Part shown: positions 29,679 to 37,994 of the stretch, piece by piece
How the letters are laid out: the number at the start of each line of letters is the position of its first letter
How positions within the stretch are numbered: the first letter of the stretch is position 1
Origin: Opitutaceae bacterium
GTDB lineage: Bacteria; Verrucomicrobiota; Verrucomicrobiia; Opitutales; Opitutaceae
DNA length: 64,000 nt
Direction: 5' to 3'
NCBI GenBank assembly: GCA_027482185.1
Contig: JAIXWF010000013.1
Coordinates: 124,001 to 188,000, forward strand
The notes under the pieces: model-generated
What the model was told of the DNA's origin: nothing
Database searches by the model: none
Seen by the model: only the letters and a program-made list of their open reading frames with translations
Program-made: the position numbers and the translations under genes

Positions 29679-30980
29679 TTACTTCAGGCTGAGAAGGTAG
29701 GCGACGAGGGCGACCTGCTCTTCGTCGGTGAGCTTGATGCCGTCGATCTTCTTGCCGGTATGGTCGATCCGCTCGTAGGCGAGGGCCATCTTGTTGCCCG
29801 GCTTGACGGAGCCGGGATCGCGGATCCAGCGGCGCAGCTGCTCGGGGTTGTTTTCGATCAGGCCGGCCGCGAGGGTCGTGCGGGAACCGAAGTGGGTGAG
29901 ATCCGGGGCGCTGATGCCGGCGGCGCCGTGACCGCGGACCTGGTGGCAGGCGAGGCAGGTCTTCTGCGTGAACAGTTCCTTGCCGCGCGCGATCAGCTCC
30001 GGGTTCTCGTTGCGGGCGTCCGGCATCTGGTGCGCGCGCCAGGCTTCGAGCGGATTGACGTCGAACTTCTGCGTGATGCCGACTTCGTTCTTCTTGAACT
30101 CGCGAAGGGAGGCGAACTGGACCTTCGGGCGCTCGGTGCCGGCGGTGAGCGGGGCAACGTTGCGGGCCGTCTGCGACTGGTCGGCGACCCAAGCCTCGAA
30201 TTCCTTCTTCTCGAGCGCGATCACGCGGAAGCGCATGACGGCGTGCGAATCGCCGCAGTACTCCGCGCATTGGCCCCAATAGTAGCCGGGTTTGTCGGCC
30301 TGCAGCCAAAGGTGGTTCGCGCGGTTCGGGATCATGTCGACCTTGCCGGCGAGCTTCGGGACCCAGAAGGAGTGGATGACGTCGACGGTGCGGACGTTGA
30401 TGCGGACCGGACGGCCGACCGGGATGACGAGTTCGTTGCCGGTGACGAGCGGGGCCTTGGTGGCGCCGTCGGGCGTGACGGAGGCGAGTTCCGAGGGGTA
30501 CTCGAACTTGAACCACCACTGGTAACCGGTCGCCGTGACCTCGAAGGCATTAGCCTTTTGGTCGGCGGGCACATCGTAGGTGTACCAGATGGACTTCAGC
30601 GTGGGTACGGCGATGACGACGAGGGAAAGGATCGAGGCGCCGATCAGGCCGAGCTCGACGAGCGGATTGCCATGGCTCTGTTCCGGCGGTTGCGCGTGCT
30701 CGTCGGCGTCCGTCTTGGCGCGGAATTTGACCATCGCATAAGCCAGAACGGCTCCGACGATCACGAAGATCACGACGGAGACCCAGACGGTGACGTAAAA
30801 CACCTCCAGTTGGTTCCGGGCGACCGGGCCTTCGACGGCGATCGTCGATTGGTGGCCGTTCATGCTCCACCATTCGCAGCCGGACAGGAGCGCAAGGGCG
30901 CCAAGCGCGGCAAAAGCACGGCCCCACCGGGGCAGACTAACCCGCCGGAGCGGGCTCGGGAGGAAGTTGGGAAAACGCAT
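29679..30980 (-). CDS. ctaC: cytochrome c oxidase subunit II fused to cytochrome c (caa3 type)
   Basis: This 433-residue protein is a lipoprotein by sequence (LLSGC, Cys35), with two membrane helices at about 60-80 and 108-127. The CuA domain has ligands H203, C238, E240, C242, H246 and M249 (YWGQCAEYCGDSHAVMRF). A C-terminal cytochrome c domain carries CLACH (C342-H346) and a probable Met ligand in GNKMAL. This fusion defines a caa3 oxidase that takes electrons from cytochrome c or a cupredoxin. The ATG at 30978-30980 was chosen because the lipobox follows at the usual distance. The longer frame to 31280 has no signal. Confidence 0.95.
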   Translation of the reverse strand: MRFPNFLPSPLRRVSLPRWGRAFAALGALALLSGCEWWSMNGHQSTIAVEGPVARNQLEVFYVTVWVSVVIFVIVGAVLAYAMVKFRAKTDADEHAQPPEQSHGNPLVELGLIGASILSLVVIAVPTLKSIWYTYDVPADQKANAFEVTATGYQWWFKFEYPSELASVTPDGATKAPLVTGNELVIPVGRPVRINVRTVDVIHSFWVPKLAGKVDMIPNRANHLWLQADKPGYYWGQCAEYCGDSHAVMRFRVIALEKKEFEAWVADQSQTARNVAPLTAGTERPKVQFASLREFKKNEVGITQKFDVNPLEAWRAHQMPDARNENPELIARGKELFTQKTCLACHQVRGHGAAGISAPDLTHFGSRTTLAAGLIENNPEQLRRWIRDPGSVKPGNKMALAYERIDHTGKKIDGIKLTDEEQVALVAYLLSLK

Positions 30981-31312
30981 GTGGGCAGTCGAAAACGGGA
31001 ACACGGAAGCGGCGCGAAGGCCTAAACCCCCGCAGAGTTGGGGAAGGTGAAGGCATTTCAAGCCATAATCCGGGGATTTACGGCGGAGAACAGCGCCCGG
31101 GAACGATCGCTGCGCATTTATTAACTGAGCTCCACTCCGCATTAGGCCGGGGCGCATCGAGGCCAAGAAATGCGCGGCCCCTCGCCGGATGCGGGACGGG
31201 TGCGCTGGGCGCGCCCGGAGGGCGGGCATGGAAACGCCGGCGCCGGATTCCGCCGGCAAAACGGCGGTTCGGGTTTGCATGTCGCGGGGACGTTTTCCAC
31301 GTTTCGCGCGCC
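30981..31312. other. 332-base divergent intergenic region, oxidase operon versus azurin
   Basis: No gene is evident here. The region must hold the promoters of the oxidase operon (minus) and azurin (plus). An AT-rich patch (GCATTTATTAACTGAGC at 31112-31128) stands out, and TTATGGC and TTGAAATG words occur on the minus strand near 31055-31070, but no convincing -35/-10 pair can be assigned by eye. A few GGAACAC/GGAAGCG heptamer-like words occur at 30990-31011. Confidence 0.5.
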
Positions 31313-31780
31313 ATGAAAATCCGATCCCTCCCCGTTTCCCTCTTTGCTGCGCTCATTGCTCTCGTGGGCGCCCTTGCTCCGTCGATCGCGTCGGCCGCCG
31401 AACCGCGGACGATCGAGATCACGGCCAACGACCAGATGAAGTTCAGCGTCACGAGCATCCAGGCCAAGCCCGGCGAGACGCTCAAGATCGTCCTCAAGAA
31501 CCTCGGCACGCTGCCCAAGGACGCCATGGGCCACAACCTCGTGGTGCTGAAGCCCGGCTCCGATGCCGCCGCGTTCTCCAACGCCGCCGTCGCGGCCAAG
31601 GCCACCGAGTATGTTCCGGCCGCGCTGAAGGGCCAGGTCGTCGCCGCCACGAAGCTCCTCGGGCCGAAGCAGAACGACGAGATCACCTTCAAGGTCGAGG
31701 CCGCGGGCGAGTACCCGTTCCTCTGCTCCTTCCCGGCGCACTTCGTCGTCGGCATGAAGGGCGTGATCTCGGTCAAGTAA
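31313..31780 (+). CDS. azurin (type 1 copper protein)
   Basis: This 155-residue periplasmic cupredoxin has a signal peptide cut near ASAAEP. The type 1 copper ligands are H74 (MGHN), C138, H143 and M148 (FLCSFPAHFVVGMKG), and the azurin-type TANDQMKF start follows the signal. Azurins carry single electrons. Its position divergent from the caa3 oxidase operon suggests it could donate electrons to that oxidase (inference). A strong terminator follows. Confidence 0.95.
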   Translation: MKIRSLPVSLFAALIALVGALAPSIASAAEPRTIEITANDQMKFSVTSIQAKPGETLKIVLKNLGTLPKDAMGHNLVVLKPGSDAAAFSNAAVAAKATEYVPAALKGQVVAATKLLGPKQNDEITFKVEAAGEYPFLCSFPAHFVVGMKGVISVK

Positions 31781-31808
31781 GCGGACCGAACGTCCACCGC
31801 GCTTTCCC

Positions 31809-31836
31809 GGCCGGACCGCAAGGTCCGGCCTTTTTT
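31809..31836 (+). terminator. rho-independent terminator of azurin
   Basis: GGCCGGACC at 31809-31817 and GGTCCGGCC at 31822-31830 form a perfect 9-bp stem with a GCAA loop, followed by six T residues. Confidence 0.93.
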
Positions 31837-31843
31837 GTGCAAA

Positions 31844-31908
31844 ACCGGAGAGCGGAAACCGGAAACCGAAGCTTTGGAATACCGGAGACCGGAAACCGGA
31901 TACCGGAA
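31844..31908. repeat. heptamer array with ACCGGAA units
   Basis: Units include ACCGGAG, AGCGGAA, ACCGGAA, ACCGAAG, then after a short break ACCGGAG, ACCGGAA, ACCGGAT, ACCGGAA (31881-31908). This is the same heptamer flavour as the lipA leader array at 41233. It lies in the convergent gap between azurin and DUF420. Confidence 0.75.
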
Positions 31909-31962
31909 TCTTCGGAGGCGAGAAAACTTTGTCGTTGGATCAACGCGAAGCCCTGACCCAAA

Positions 31963-32031
31963 ACTCCAGAGCCGAGATCCCGGACCCGAGACCCCAGATC
32001 CGAGATCCCAACTCCAAACTCCGAACCCCAA
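31963..32031. repeat. heptamer array with ACTCCRA/ATCCGAG units
   Basis: There are about ten units in phase: ACTCCAG, AGCCGAG, ATCCCGG, ACCCGAG, ACCCCAG, ATCCGAG, a six-base ATCCCA, ACTCCAA, ACTCCGA, ACCCCAA. Its polarity is opposite to the neighbouring ACCGGAA array, and it resembles the array at 16736. It abuts the long hairpin at 32033. Confidence 0.75.
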
Positions 32032-32032
32032 A

Positions 32033-32090
32033 CCGGCGGCGGCGAAAACCTGGTTCGCCGAGCGGCGAATCAGGTTTTCGCCGCCGCCGG
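32033..32090. repeat. very long perfect hairpin overlapping the DUF420 stop codon
   Basis: CCGGCGGCGGCGAAAACCTG at 32033-32052 is perfectly complementary to 32071-32090. Inside, TTCGCCG (32054-32060) pairs with CGGCGAA (32063-32069), leaving a tiny loop. The total stem is about 28 bp including one wobble. The right arm encodes the last six residues of DUF420, and the stop is at 32070-32072. There is no strong T run, so it may be a terminator, an RNA-stabilising end or a duplicated gene end in inverted form. Confidence 0.8.
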
Positions 32091-32543
32091 CCACCACTGG
32101 TAAAGGAAGAAGTACACCAGCACGCCGGTGACGCTGACGTAGTACCAAATCGGGAACGTGAACCGCGCCCAGCGGCGGTGTTTTTCGAACTCGCCCTTGA
32201 GCGCGAACCAGAAGGTGCGCGGCACGAGGTACGCGATCGCGATCGCAAGGATGATGTGCGAAATCAGCATCGCGTAGTAAATGCCGCGGATCGCGCCTTC
32301 GCCGCCGAATTTCGTGTGCACGCCTTGCACGAGAATCTTGTGCGTCACGTAGCCGACGAGGAACACCGCCGAGACGACGCCGGCGGCGAGCATCGAGGCG
32401 CGGTGTTTCGCGATCAGGGCGGCGCGGAGCGCCGGGTCCTTGGCGCAGAGCGCGCGGCGGATGTAGACGAAGCCCACCGTCATGATCACGGTGGCGAGCG
32501 CGTTGAGGGCGGCGTTGAGGGCGGGAATGTCCTGGATTTTCAT
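32070..32543 (-). CDS. DUF420 membrane protein of the oxidase assembly cluster
   Basis: This 157-residue protein has four hydrophobic segments (ALATVIMTVGFVYIRRALC, ASMLAAGVVSAVFLVGYVTH, MLISHIILAIAIAYLVPRTF, WYYVSVTGVLVYFFLYQWW) and conserved His residues. DUF420 proteins sit beside caa3 oxidase genes and are thought to act in oxidase assembly; the related CtaM of Firmicutes does so. Its ATG overlaps the ctaB stop by four bases, so translation is coupled. A long hairpin covers its 3' end. Confidence 0.88.
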   Translation of the reverse strand: MKIQDIPALNAALNALATVIMTVGFVYIRRALCAKDPALRAALIAKHRASMLAAGVVSAVFLVGYVTHKILVQGVHTKFGGEGAIRGIYYAMLISHIILAIAIAYLVPRTFWFALKGEFEKHRRWARFTFPIWYYVSVTGVLVYFFLYQWWPAAAKT

Positions 32544-33424
32544 GGGACGAGCAGGCGGTCGGCGACGAGCGCGCCGAGGACGAGCGGCAGGTAGATGATG
32601 GAGGCGAAAAACAGTTTCCGCGCGGCGAGATCGCGGCCTTCGCGATTGAGGAACACGACTGCGCGCCAGAGGAACCAGGCGCCGCACACCGCGGCGGCGA
32701 GGCCGTAGGCCTTGGTCGCGAGTCCGAGGTAGACCGGGAGCAGGCTGACGACGAGCAGCGCGACGGTGTTGATCAGCGACCACGCGGCGACTTTGCCGCC
32801 GGCCTCGTCGCGCACCGGCAGCATCGGGAAATTCACGGCCGAGTAGTCGCGCCGATAGGTCCACGCGACGGCCATGAAGTGCGGGATCTGCCAGAAGAAG
32901 AGCACGCCGAAGAGAATCCAGCCGAGCGGGGAAACGGTGCCGTCGCCCGCCGCCCAGCCGATCAGCGGGGGAAACGCGCCGGCGATCGCGCCGATCTCCG
33001 TGCTCCACGCGGACCAGCGCTTCGCGGGCGTGTACCAGCCGAGGTACGACACGATCGTCGCGAGTGTGAACATCGCGGCGAGCCGGTCGACCTTCGCGAA
33101 GAGGAGAAACAGCGCCGCGACGCACATCAGCGAGCCGAGCACGAAGGCCGAGCCGGTGGCGACTTTGCCCGCGGGGATCGGGCGGTCCGCCGTGCGCTGC
33201 ATGCGCGCGTCGGTCTCGCTTTCGAGCCATTGGTTGAGCGCGGCGACGCCGCCGGCCGCGAGGCTGGTGCCGACGAGGAGCAGCGTGAACTTGGCGGGAT
33301 TCGATTCCGGGCGCGCGGCGAAGTAGCCCACGACGGTCGTGAGCACCGACAGCATGCTCAGCCGCGGCTTGGTGAGTTCGAGGTAATCGCGAAATCCGGC
33401 GGGCGCTGCGGCAGTCGGCGTCAT
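32540..33424 (-). CDS. ctaB: protoheme IX farnesyltransferase (heme O synthase)
   Basis: This 294-residue UbiA-family prenyltransferase adds farnesyl to heme b to make heme O. The Asp-rich motif lies in ALNQWLESETDARMQRTADR, followed by RPIPAGKVA and a second motif in AWTYRRDYSAVNFPMLPV. It has about eight membrane segments. The start ATG at 33422-33424 overlaps the ctaA stop (ATGA), making ctaA-ctaB-DUF420 a coupled operon. Confidence 0.96.
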   Translation of the reverse strand: MTPTAAAPAGFRDYLELTKPRLSMLSVLTTVVGYFAARPESNPAKFTLLLVGTSLAAGGVAALNQWLESETDARMQRTADRPIPAGKVATGSAFVLGSLMCVAALFLLFAKVDRLAAMFTLATIVSYLGWYTPAKRWSAWSTEIGAIAGAFPPLIGWAAGDGTVSPLGWILFGVLFFWQIPHFMAVAWTYRRDYSAVNFPMLPVRDEAGGKVAAWSLINTVALLVVSLLPVYLGLATKAYGLAAAVCGAWFLWRAVVFLNREGRDLAARKLFFASIIYLPLVLGALVADRLLVP

Positions 33425-34425
33425 GCGGCCGAGGCTGCGGGCGCGGGGGCGGTTGACAAGCGCTGGAGGGAATCGCGGTGCGCGAACCACGTGAGCCAGA
33501 ACGTGACGGCGAGGGTGAGCGCGCCGACGACCACGTGGCCGGTCGTCATCTCCGGCTTCCGCATCGTCCAGATGATCTGCGCGCCGAGGACGATTTGCAG
33601 CGCGAGCAAGGCGACCAGGGCCGCGGCTCCGGCGCGCATGGCGGGCGTCGCACCGCGGTCGCGTTTCACCTCCCAGGCAAAAGCGACGAGGAAAACGGAC
33701 AGGATCACGGCCATCACGCGATGCGCGAAGTGGATCGCGATCCGGAAATCCCATTCCACCGGGATCCAACGGTTGTCTTGGGTGGAGTAGGGGAAGGTGT
33801 AGATCGAGAGGCCGGCGCCGTTGTGCCGCATCGTCGCGGCGATCACGAGCTGGAGAATCACCAAAGCGACGCAAAGTTTGCCGAGATTGCGGAGGCGGGA
33901 GCCGACCGGCACGGCCTGCTCGATCCATGCGCGGGAGCAGGCGACGGCAACGGCGATCAGAATGCAGACATAGAGCTGGGCGAGGATGCCGTGCGGGATG
34001 CGCAGCAGTTGGCCGAGCGACATTTCGAACCAGGGGATGTCGATCGCGTCGAGCGTGACGCGTTTGCCGCCGAGGATGCCTTGGATCACGACGATGACGA
34101 GGGCCCAGCCACCGAGGTGCCGCAGCCAGCGGCGCTCTTCCCGGCGCCAGAGCCAGAAGGCGAGGCCGATCGTGAGGAAGCCCATGATCATGCCGGTGAG
34201 CCGGTGCGAATGCTCGGCGAACATGGCGACGTCGCGGAGCCAGCCCTCGGGGTTGATCGAGCCGTTGGAGAGCGGCCAATCCGGAAACGCCATGCCGGCG
34301 CCGATGCTCGTGGTGAACGCGCCAAGCGTCACCAAAACGAAAACCCAGATGCTGCCCGCGGCGGCGAAAACGGCCAACGCAGGCTTGTAACCGGAGGTGC
34401 GGAGGGAGCTGGATGCGGTGGCCAT
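33421..34425 (-). CDS. ctaA: heme A synthase (COX15/CtaA family)
   Basis: This 334-residue membrane enzyme oxidises heme O to heme A for the oxidase. It has eight membrane segments and the conserved His positions in AEHSHRLTGMIMGFL, RIPHGILAQLYV, HFAHRVMAVILSV and TTGHVVVGALT. GGKRVTLDAIDIPWFEMSLG is the loop after helix 3. It is first in its operon and diverges from the SCO gene across 86 bases. Confidence 0.95.
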   Translation of the reverse strand: MATASSSLRTSGYKPALAVFAAAGSIWVFVLVTLGAFTTSIGAGMAFPDWPLSNGSINPEGWLRDVAMFAEHSHRLTGMIMGFLTIGLAFWLWRREERRWLRHLGGWALVIVVIQGILGGKRVTLDAIDIPWFEMSLGQLLRIPHGILAQLYVCILIAVAVACSRAWIEQAVPVGSRLRNLGKLCVALVILQLVIAATMRHNGAGLSIYTFPYSTQDNRWIPVEWDFRIAIHFAHRVMAVILSVFLVAFAWEVKRDRGATPAMRAGAAALVALLALQIVLGAQIIWTMRKPEMTTGHVVVGALTLAVTFWLTWFAHRDSLQRLSTAPAPAASAA

Positions 34426-34511
34426 GAGCAGGGCAAAGGAAGAGGAGAAGGCCGGTTGCTGGCAGCCGCAAACCCTTTGACAAATTTATCCGCGGGCGAA
34501 TCGGTAGGACG

Positions 34512-35435
34512 ATGAAATCTAATGGCCCCGCGCTCGCCGCCCTCGCCCTGCTGGTCGCGGCGTCGGGTTGCAGCCGGTCGGGGAGCGGGGAGGCCAAGGG
34601 TGGTTCGGCCGCTCAGACGGCAGCGGCGGATCCGGCCAAGCCGAAGGAGGAACGCTACCCGCTCACCGGCGAGATCGTGCGCGTCGAGGCCGACCGCAAG
34701 GTGCTCGTCGTCTACCACGACGAGATCAAGGACTACATGCCGGCGATGACGATGGAGTTCGTCGTTTCCCCGGGCGACCTCGCGCTCGCGAAGCCGGGCC
34801 AGCGGATCAGGGCCGAGATGGTGCCCGTCGCGGGCGGCGACTTCCGCCTCGAGAAGATCTGGCCGGCGGACAAAATGCTCGCGGACACCGTCGAACTTGG
34901 CGCGAAGCAATTGCGCCAGGACACGCACACCCGGGGCAAGAACGCCTACCGCGAAGTCGGCGAGACCGTGCCCGACTTCGCCCTTTACGACCAGTCCGGC
35001 CGCGTGGTGCAGAGCGCGCGTTTCCGCGGCAAGCAGGTCATGATCAATTTCATCTTCTCGCGCTGCCCCGTGGCGACGATGTGCCCGGCGGCGACGGCGA
35101 AATTCATGGCGGTGCAGAAACTCGCGCGGGCCGCAGGCGTGAAGAACCTCGAGCTCGTTTCGATCACGCTCGATCCGGCGTACGACACGCCCGGCGTGCT
35201 CAAGGATTACGCGGACCAGCGCGGTATCGACACGGCGAACTTCTCGTTTCTCACCGGCCCGGAGACGGCGATCAAGGACCTGCTCGCGCAGTTCGGCGTG
35301 ATCGCGGAATTCAAAGGCGACCTCTTGCAACACACGCTGACCACGCTCCTCGTGAACGAAGGCGGCAAGATCGCGCACCGGGCCGACGGCAGCGTCTGGG
35401 ATCCGGCCGACTTCGTCGCCAAGATGAACAAATGA
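34512..35435 (+). CDS. CusF-like domain fused to SCO1/SenC copper chaperone
   Basis: This 307-residue lipoprotein (Cys20, VAASGC) has two parts. Residues 48-118 form a CusF-like copper-binding domain with the Met-rich MPAMTMEF motif. Residues 148-305 form a thioredoxin-fold SCO domain. The SCO cysteines are C185 and C191 in SRCPVATMCP, a C-x5-C spacing instead of the classic C-x3-C, while the distal His H274 (LLQHTLTTLL) is kept. SCO proteins deliver copper to CuA of subunit II. The fusion and changed spacing may adapt it to a different copper donor. A TTGACA at 34477 could be its -35 box. Confidence 0.9.
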   Translation: MKSNGPALAALALLVAASGCSRSGSGEAKGGSAAQTAAADPAKPKEERYPLTGEIVRVEADRKVLVVYHDEIKDYMPAMTMEFVVSPGDLALAKPGQRIRAEMVPVAGGDFRLEKIWPADKMLADTVELGAKQLRQDTHTRGKNAYREVGETVPDFALYDQSGRVVQSARFRGKQVMINFIFSRCPVATMCPAATAKFMAVQKLARAAGVKNLELVSITLDPAYDTPGVLKDYADQRGIDTANFSFLTGPETAIKDLLAQFGVIAEFKGDLLQHTLTTLLVNEGGKIAHRADGSVWDPADFVAKMNK

Positions 35436-36337
35436 ATCCCGTCGCCACCCTCGAACCCGATCAGCGCCGCCAACTGGGCTGGATCACCGCCGTCGCGGTC
35501 GGCGTGTTCTTTGCGCTGCGGCTGATCCCGACCGGCACGAATCTCAACCACATGGACTTCCGCGTCGACCCGAAGGCGGGCAACGCGATCGAGTTCTGCG
35601 ACCCGCTCAATCCGCAGTTCATTCCGGTGCTCGAGGCGCGCTCGCCGGTATCGGTGCAGCTCCGCACGGCGGCACCGGCCGCGGCGGGCAAGCCCGTCAC
35701 GGCAACCGTCACGCTCCGGACCAGCGGCGGCAAACCCGTCGCGCCCGAGGACCTGCTTGTGACGCATACGCGCCGGCTGCACCTGCTGTTGGTCGATCCG
35801 ACGTTGACGGATTACCAGCACGTGCATCCGGAGCCGGGCCGCGAGCGCGGCGAATGGACCTTCGAGTTTGTGCCGCGGACGGGCGGCACGTACCGCGTGT
35901 TCGCGGACTTCACGCCGGCGGCGACGGGCCGCGGACTCTACGCGAGCGTCGATCTGGCGGTGGCGGGCGAAGTCGGCCGGGCAGCGGTCGAGAACGTCCC
36001 GGGGCACCGTTTCGCGTTGGCCGTTGCGCCGCAGCCGGCCCGGGCGGGCAAGCCGATCGATCTGAAGTTTACGGTGAACCGCGACGACGGCGGGGCGGTG
36101 GCCTTGCAGCCGGTGATGGACGCGTTTGCGCACCTCGTGGCATTCGACCCGGCGCGGAGCGGCTTCGCGCATTTGCATCCGACCGAGCAGGACCTGACGA
36201 AGGCGCCGGACGCGAAACGCCCGGAACTGAATTTCAAACTCACGATCCCGCGCGCCGGCCGCTATGTGGTCTGGGCGCAGGTGAACCTCGGCGGCACGGA
36301 GCGCTTCGTGCCCTTCGAACTCGCGGTTGAGCAGTAA
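35432..36337 (+). CDS. membrane-anchored protein with two YtkA/FixH-like domains
   Basis: This 301-residue protein has one N-terminal membrane helix (GWITAVAVGVFFALRLIP) and then two beta-sandwich-like repeats. Each repeat carries a His-rich motif: HLLLVDPTLTDYQHVHPEP at about 115-133 and HLVAFDPARSGFAHLHPTE at about 232-250. Such HxH motifs occur in secreted copper or heavy-metal-handling proteins. Its ATG overlaps the SCO stop (ATGA), so I infer a partner role in copper supply to the oxidase. The exact family is uncertain. Confidence 0.7.
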   Translation: MNPVATLEPDQRRQLGWITAVAVGVFFALRLIPTGTNLNHMDFRVDPKAGNAIEFCDPLNPQFIPVLEARSPVSVQLRTAAPAAAGKPVTATVTLRTSGGKPVAPEDLLVTHTRRLHLLLVDPTLTDYQHVHPEPGRERGEWTFEFVPRTGGTYRVFADFTPAATGRGLYASVDLAVAGEVGRAAVENVPGHRFALAVAPQPARAGKPIDLKFTVNRDDGGAVALQPVMDAFAHLVAFDPARSGFAHLHPTEQDLTKAPDAKRPELNFKLTIPRAGRYVVWAQVNLGGTERFVPFELAVEQ

Positions 36338-36347
36338 GGGGGAGGGG

Positions 36348-36487
36348 AGCTGAAAGCTATAAGCTCTCAGCTTTCAGCTTTCAGCGGTCAGCTTGGGACT
36401 GAGGGGGCGACTATGGTTCAGAGAAATCGTTCGCCCGGAGCTTCTCGCTGACAGCTGACAGCTGATCGCTGAGAGCTGACCGCTTCC
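36348..36487. repeat. paired heptamer arrays of AGCTGAA/AGCTTTC and AGCTGAC units
   Basis: The first block, 36348-36396, has seven perfect-phase units (AGCTGAA, AGCTATA, AGCTCTC, AGCTTTC, AGCTTTC, AGCGGTC, AGCTTGG). The second, 36446-36487, has six (CGCTGAC, AGCTGAC, AGCTGAT, CGCTGAG, AGCTGAC, CGCTTCC). The AGCT core is self-complementary, so the two blocks and the halves of the first can pair. They fill the convergent gap between the copper-handling gene and AMP nucleosidase. Confidence 0.85.
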
Positions 36488-36491
36488 CCGC

Positions 36492-37262
36492 TCAGAACTT
36501 CAGGTGCTTCACCGTGAGGCCCTTGTTCAGGAGCTGTTTCAGCGAAGCGATGCCGATCTTGAGGTGGTCGGTCACGTAGGTTTCGTCGATCTGCTTGTCG
36601 CTCTCCGCGGTCTTCACGCCTTCGGGCGTCATCGGTTGGTCGGAGACCAGAAGCAGGGCGCCGGTCGTGATTTCGTTGTAGAAGCCGGTGATGAAGATGG
36701 TGGCCGTTTCCATGTCGATCGCGAGGGCGCGGATCTTCTTCAGGTACTTCTTGAAGGTTTCGTCGTGTTCCCAGACGCGGCGGTTGGTCGTGTAGACGGT
36801 GCCGGTCCAGTAATCGCGGGAGAAATCGCGGATCGTGGTCGAGATGGCCTTCTGCAGCGCGAAGGCCGGCAGCGAAGGGACCTCGGGCGGGAAGTAGTCG
36901 TTGCTGGTACCCTCGCCGCGGATGGCGGCGATCGGCAAAATGAGATCGCCGAGCTCCGCGCGGTGCTTGAGGCCGCCGCACTTGCCGAGGAAGAGGACGG
37001 CCTTGGGTTTGATCGCGCTCAGCAGGTCCATGACCGTGGCGGCGGTCGCGCTGCCCATGCCGAAGTTGATGATCGTGATGTCGCCGGCGCTGGCGCTCGG
37101 CATCGGCTTGTCCTTGCCGCGGACCGGCACGCGATGCCACTGCGCGAAGAGCTGCACGTAGCGGTCGAAGTTGGTGAGGAGGATGTAGTCGCCGAATTCC
37201 TCGAGCTGCAGGCCGGTGTAGCGGGGCAGCCAGTTCTCGACGATTTCCTTGCGGGTTTTCAT
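36492..37262 (-). CDS. amn: AMP nucleosidase (short form)
   Basis: This 256-residue cytoplasmic enzyme hydrolyses AMP to adenine and ribose 5-phosphate and has the nucleoside-phosphorylase fold. It keeps the C-terminal catalytic part of longer AMN proteins: ITIINFGMGSATAATVMDLL, AVLFLGKCGGLKHRAELGDL, RGEGTSNDYFPPEVPSLPAF, ALAIDMETATIFITGFYNEI and ALLLVSDQPMTPEGVKT. The N-terminal AMN extension of proteobacterial forms is missing, as in Bacteroidota and Verrucomicrobiota versions. Confidence 0.93.
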   Translation of the reverse strand: MKTRKEIVENWLPRYTGLQLEEFGDYILLTNFDRYVQLFAQWHRVPVRGKDKPMPSASAGDITIINFGMGSATAATVMDLLSAIKPKAVLFLGKCGGLKHRAELGDLILPIAAIRGEGTSNDYFPPEVPSLPAFALQKAISTTIRDFSRDYWTGTVYTTNRRVWEHDETFKKYLKKIRALAIDMETATIFITGFYNEITTGALLLVSDQPMTPEGVKTAESDKQIDETYVTDHLKIGIASLKQLLNKGLTVKHLKF

Positions 37263-37484
37263 GGCGCGGACCTTGGCGGTGCGCCGACCGGAAGTGCAGC
37301 CGAAAATCGCGCGGACCGGCGCCTCGCCGCGGGCGGGCCGGGGAGGTGGGCAGAATTTTCCGCTGCCCCGGCGGCGACCGCGCGTCGGACAAAACCCGGG
37401 TAAGTTGAGGTTTTTATTTCACTGGGGAAGAGCGGTTAACAACGGATGAAAACGGCGTGGCCTGTGCAGTGCTAACACGCAGGC

Positions 37485-37937
37485 ATGCTCGCTTCCACGT
37501 CGTCCGCCTCCGTTGCCGCGCCGGCCTCCCGCAGTGCGGAGCTGTGGCGCGCGATCGAGGACAACGTGCGCGAGGCCTGCCTGCTGCGGGCCGAGGACCG
37601 CGAGGCCGAGGCGATTTTGATTTTGCAGGAAACGTTGCCGCCGTTGATCGGCGACTGGTCGCGGACCGCGGGGCTTGAGGTGCCGGCCGCGCAGCAGGCG
37701 CTGCGCGAGATGTTCGCCCGCGTGCAGCAGCAGGTCGCCAACGCCGCCCTTTGCCGCCGGCTCGTGCTGCGCTCGCTCGGCCAGACGGCCGCCCCGGGCC
37801 CGGTGCCTGCGCCGGCCGCGACCTTCCAGCTGCGGCGCCGCGTGCCGATCGGCGACGTGCCCGGTATGCTCGACGCCCTCGGCGAGACCGAGCGGGCGCA
37901 GGACGCCGCGCACCGGCGCACCCTCGTCGCCGCCTGA
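37485..37937 (+). CDS. hypothetical protein upstream of the MamK-like actin
   Basis: This 150-residue protein is not recognised. It is mainly helical and charged (AELWRAIEDNVREACLLRAE, REAEAILILQETLPPLIGDW) and has no signal or membrane segment. A short C-terminal region PVPAPAATFQLRRRVPIGDV precedes an acidic helix. The gene starts at an ATG at 37485 and ends 57 bases before the actin gene on the same strand, so it may encode a regulator or partner of the filament. No database family is claimed. Confidence 0.65.
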   Translation: MLASTSSASVAAPASRSAELWRAIEDNVREACLLRAEDREAEAILILQETLPPLIGDWSRTAGLEVPAAQQALREMFARVQQQVANAALCRRLVLRSLGQTAAPGPVPAPAATFQLRRRVPIGDVPGMLDALGETERAQDAAHRRTLVAA

Positions 37938-37994
37938 TTTTTGTCCGTATCCACTGTTCCAAACTCAGATCCATCCACCCGTCGCGAAATCGCC

